Positions 42,711-45,115 of a stretch of DNA of 45,115 bases are shown piece by piece (position 1 is the stretch's first letter; the number at the start of each line of letters is the position of its first letter). A program made the translations under genes and the position numbers. The stretch is from Pseudorhodobacter sp. (lineage in GTDB: Bacteria; Pseudomonadota; Alphaproteobacteria; Rhodobacterales; Rhodobacteraceae), in contig JAHEBX010000008.1 in assembly GCA_024642045.1 (NCBI GenBank), positions 1 to 45,115 of the forward strand, read 5' to 3'. Under the pieces are notes generated by a model, which was given only the letters and a program-made list of their open reading frames with translations, searched no databases and was not told where the DNA came from.

Positions 42711-42893
42711 AGCGCCACCCCTCGGGGCATCGAGCCCCTCGGTGCGGCCTTGCCAGCGCACAGCTGCTCGGTCGCCTGCTTTCATACTGGTTCAAATATC
42801 CCCGCCGGAGGCAGGCCTCCACATGCCCACCGCGTCCATCAACCGCCGCGGCAGCCGCCGCCGAGCGGGGCTCGATGCCCCCGAGGCGGCGCT
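42711..42893. repeat. Nested inverted repeat in the betC/GMC convergent gap
   Basis: The arms 42711-42738 and 42867-42893 are reverse complements apart from a few small gaps (AGCGCC then CCTCGGGGCATCGAGCCCC). Each arm can also fold alone as GGGGC-loop-GCCCC. Copy B of the dispersed repeat (42778-42812) lies inside. The whole 183 bp fill nearly the entire gap between the convergent betC and GMC genes. It may act as a two-way terminator or be a MITE-like element; no transposase or target duplication is clear. Confidence 0.65.
42778..42812 (-). repeat. Dispersed intergenic repeat, copy B (inverted relative to copy A)
   Basis: The reverse complement is GCCTCCGGCGGGGATATTT followed by GAACCAGTATGAAAGC. 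It differs from copy A at 33235-33269 only at two adjacent bases (AA against GG). A short perfect hairpin, GGAGGC-AG-GCCTCC, adjoins it. Copies A and B face each other across about 9.5 kb. Confidence 0.75.
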
Positions 42894-42894
42894 C

Positions 42895-44508
42895 CTACCT
42901 TGCGTCTTCCAGAATCAGTTCGGCGCCCTTCCACCCCATCAAGATGGACGGCGCATTGGTGTTGCCCGCGATCAGGCTGGGAAAGGCGCTGGCGTCAAAC
43001 ACCCGCAGGCCTTCAACCCCATGCACCCGCCCGCGCGCATCGACCACCGAAGTCGCCGCCCCCGCCCCCATCCGCGCGGTACAACTCGGGTGGTAAACCG
43101 TGCCCGAGCGCGCGCGGAAATCCGCGATCAGATCGGCATCGCTTTGCACACTCGGCCCCGGACGCAGCTCTTCCGCGACATAGCGCGCAAAAGCCGGTTG
43201 CGCTGCGATATGGCGCAGGTATTTCACCGCCTCCAGCATCTCGGCAACATCCTCCGCAGTCGAAAAGGCGTTGGCCTTGATCTCGGGATGCACCAACGGA
43301 TCGCTCGACTTGATCCTGATTGTGCCACGGCTGGTCGGATTGCAATTCGACAGCCCGATCGACAGGCCCGAAAACGGGTCAGGCGTCAGCAGTGGCCGCT
43401 CTCCTGCACGCGGAAGCAATGTGCTGAAGGCCTGGAAATAGAGCTGCATATTCGGCCGTGCCAAATCGGCCCGCGTCCGGAAAAACCCGCCGCCGTGGTT
43501 GATCGATTTCGCCAAAGGCCCGCCGCCGGTCAGGAAATACTGCAAGCCCACAAACAGCTTACCCCACCACGGCCGCAAGATATCGTTGTAGGTCGCAACC
43601 TTCATCCGCCAGGTATAATTGATGCCCTGATGGTCGTTCAGATGCGCACCGACGTTGTCATTCGCCATCACCACCGCAATGCCATGCTCGGCCAGCAAAT
43701 CCGCAGGCCCCACGCCCGACAGCTGCAACAGCTGCGGCGTGTTGATCGCACCTCCCGACAAGATCACCTCGGCGCGCGCGCGCAATTCGCGCCGCACGCC
43801 ATCCTGCAGGTATTCCACCCCCACCGCCCGCTTGCCCTCAAAGATCACACGCGTGACCTGCGCGCCGGTGATCACGTGCAGGTTCTTGCGCTTCATCGCG
43901 GGGCGCAAGAACGCCCGCGCGGTCGAATTGCGGCGCGCGCCCTTGATCGTCATCTGATAGGTGCCCGCACCTTCCTGTTCCGCACCGTTAAAGTCGCGAT
44001 TATAGGGCAGCCCCGCCTGCCCGCAGGCCTTGATGTAATCCTCGACCAGCCAATGCAGCCCCTTGCGGTTTTCGCTGATAAACAACGGACCGCCTTTGCC
44101 CCGATAGGCATCACCCCCCGCCTCGCTGTCCTCGATCGCCTTATAGGCTGCCAGACAGGCGTCCCAGCCCCAGCCCGGATTTTCCGCGCCCCAAGCCTCG
44201 TAATCGGCCTTGTTTCCCCTGATCCAGACCATCGCATTGATCGAGGACGACCCGCCCAATACCTTGCCCCTTGGCCAGTGATCGCGCGCGCCGCCAAGGC
44301 CCGGATCGGGTTCGGTCTGATACATCCAGTTCACGCTTGGATCATAGAAAAGCTTGCCATAGCCCAGCGGCAGATTCACGAAAAACCGCCGCTCTGAGCC
44401 ACCCGCCTCCAGCACCACCACCCGATGCTTACCGCTCAGCGTCAGCCGCTCGGCCAGCACCGACCCCGCCGAGCCCGCACCGACAATGATGTAATCGCAG
44501 CCGTCCAT
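42895..44508 (-). CDS. GMC family oxidoreductase, choline dehydrogenase-like
   Basis: A 537-residue FAD enzyme. The dinucleotide site VGAGSAGSV is near residue 9, PRGKVLGGSSSIN is at about 80-95, and GPADLLAEHGIAV lies mid-protein. The catalytic pair is H473 in YHPSCTARM and N518 in GNTNAPS, as in BetA. It oxidises an alcohol to an aldehyde; with choline as substrate it would make betaine aldehyde. The betC neighbour supports choline, but many GMC enzymes use other alcohols, so betA is not claimed. GGGGA upstream sets ATG 44508 (MDGCDYIIVG); the frame open to 44739 is not used. Confidence 0.88.
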   Translation of the reverse strand: MDGCDYIIVGAGSAGSVLAERLTLSGKHRVVVLEAGGSERRFFVNLPLGYGKLFYDPSVNWMYQTEPDPGLGGARDHWPRGKVLGGSSSINAMVWIRGNKADYEAWGAENPGWGWDACLAAYKAIEDSEAGGDAYRGKGGPLFISENRKGLHWLVEDYIKACGQAGLPYNRDFNGAEQEGAGTYQMTIKGARRNSTARAFLRPAMKRKNLHVITGAQVTRVIFEGKRAVGVEYLQDGVRRELRARAEVILSGGAINTPQLLQLSGVGPADLLAEHGIAVVMANDNVGAHLNDHQGINYTWRMKVATYNDILRPWWGKLFVGLQYFLTGGGPLAKSINHGGGFFRTRADLARPNMQLYFQAFSTLLPRAGERPLLTPDPFSGLSIGLSNCNPTSRGTIRIKSSDPLVHPEIKANAFSTAEDVAEMLEAVKYLRHIAAQPAFARYVAEELRPGPSVQSDADLIADFRARSGTVYHPSCTARMGAGAATSVVDARGRVHGVEGLRVFDASAFPSLIAGNTNAPSILMGWKGAELILEDAR

Positions 44509-44585
44509 GCCAATCCCCGCCGTTTTTCTCAAGATAGAGCGCACCCTCTGGCGAACTTGGCCGAGCGCGACAAAACATGTCGGCT

Positions 44586-45056
44586 TTATACAGAAGTTAC
44601 GATGAACTGCGGCGCGTAACTCACCGGAAAATTCACCGACCGCGCGATGTAGCAGACCTTGTGAATGCGGTGATGGATCGCCTCTGCCGCGGCCAGATCG
44701 GCCCCGTCCGCCACGGTGATGCGCGGGCAGAGCTCGCACGACAAAAACCGCCCCGCGCCGCCCGCGCCCGTCTCGCCCACCGCAACAGGCGCATCCTCAT
44801 AGCCTAGCACCACGATCCCCGCCTCGCTGGCGAAGTGCAAATACCACAGCATATGGCAGGCCGAGAGCGCCGAGATCAGCAGATCCTCGGGGTTCATCTT
44901 GGCAGGGTCACCGCCCAAGAGCGGGTCGTTGGAACATTCCACCACGGGTTTGCCCGCGGCCTCGATGTTCCATGTGCGATCATAGGCGCGATAGCTGCTT
45001 GTCCCGCTGCCGCGGTTGCCGGTCCAGACGACCTTGGTGGTATAGTCATGGTGCAT
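44586..45056 (-). CDS. OsmC family protein
   Basis: A 156-residue protein of the OsmC/Ohr peroxidase superfamily. C67 in ALSACHM matches the conserved first cysteine, and C107 and C110 in SCELCPR lie near the expected second one; KMNPEDLLI precedes the first cysteine as usual. Such enzymes reduce organic hydroperoxides, but several members have other roles. GGGGGA upstream selects ATG 45056 (MHHDYTTKVV). It lies upstream of the GMC gene in the same direction, 77 bp away, so co-transcription with an oxidase-type enzyme is possible. Confidence 0.88.
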   Translation of the reverse strand: MHHDYTTKVVWTGNRGSGTSSYRAYDRTWNIEAAGKPVVECSNDPLLGGDPAKMNPEDLLISALSACHMLWYLHFASEAGIVVLGYEDAPVAVGETGAGGAGRFLSCELCPRITVADGADLAAAEAIHHRIHKVCYIARSVNFPVSYAPQFIVTSV

Positions 45057-45115
45057 GTGATCCCCCCTTGCATCGTTCGCGTGCCTGGCCATGATAGTCA
45101 CGCCGGGACGACCCG

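Noticed and set aside
1-45115. CRISPR array, insertion sequence or prophage genes
   Set aside because: No regularly spaced repeats, transposase, integrase or phage structural motif was seen in reading the window.

Overview
The window looks like a chromosomal segment of an alphaproteobacterium of the Rhodobacteraceae/Rhodobacterales. The basis is GC-rich coding sequence, dense operons joined by ATGA and TGATG overlaps, a DUF2125-type protein, the dnaX-ybaB-recR order and dispersed CCTCCGGCGGGGATATTT intergenic repeats. It carries about 42 protein genes (one cut by the left edge), one tRNA-Arg(UCU) and one frameshifted gene remnant. No insertion sequence, CRISPR array or phage module was recognised.

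1-12.8 kb is an amino-sugar catabolic locus built around a MurR/RpiR-type regulator. A leftward operon encodes an NTF2-like protein, an M81 metallopeptidase, a D-serine dehydratase/D-threonine aldolase-like enzyme, NagA and the start of a ROK sugar kinase. A rightward operon encodes the regulator, an SDR, a GH20 hexosaminidase, a second M81 protein, an MFS transporter and CutC. It meets a leftward RidA-NagB pair head-on. A 13-bp motif occurs both in the divergent regulator promoter and twice before ridA-nagB, so one regulator may control the whole set. The parts would release, phosphorylate, deacetylate and deaminate GlcNAc-type sugars, perhaps from a conjugate that also contains peptide or D-amino acids.

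12.8-19.4 kb is a three-gene leftward operon: transglutaminase/DUF2126 amidoligase-like, circularly permuted ATP-grasp fused to alpha-E, and a second transglutaminase-like protein. It is a predicted peptide ligation/modification system without, to my knowledge, a firm biochemical role.

19.4-25.2 kb runs rightward: LpxH-like phosphoesterase, GT21-like glycosyltransferase, DedA protein, GT2 glycosyltransferase, then a DUF2125 protein and a GNAT acetyltransferase. The first four look like an envelope lipid or glycolipid unit. A tRNA-Arg and about 730 bp without a recognisable gene follow.

26-30.5 kb is housekeeping: a tyrosine-phosphatase-like protein, dnaX, ybaB, recR, a small membrane protein, a cold-shock protein and a degenerate receiver-like protein sharing a bidirectional terminator.

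30.7-45 kb is catabolic and transport. It holds an alpha/beta hydrolase with a class II aldolase, then a leftward peptide-type ABC operon (Tat-exported binding protein, two permeases, fused double ATPase) ending in an alkaline-phosphatase-superfamily enzyme. A CocE-like hydrolase, a frameshifted DUF6958-like remnant, choline sulfatase facing a GMC/choline-dehydrogenase-like oxidoreductase across a nested inverted repeat, and an OsmC-family protein follow. Family calls come from reading motifs; no database search was run.
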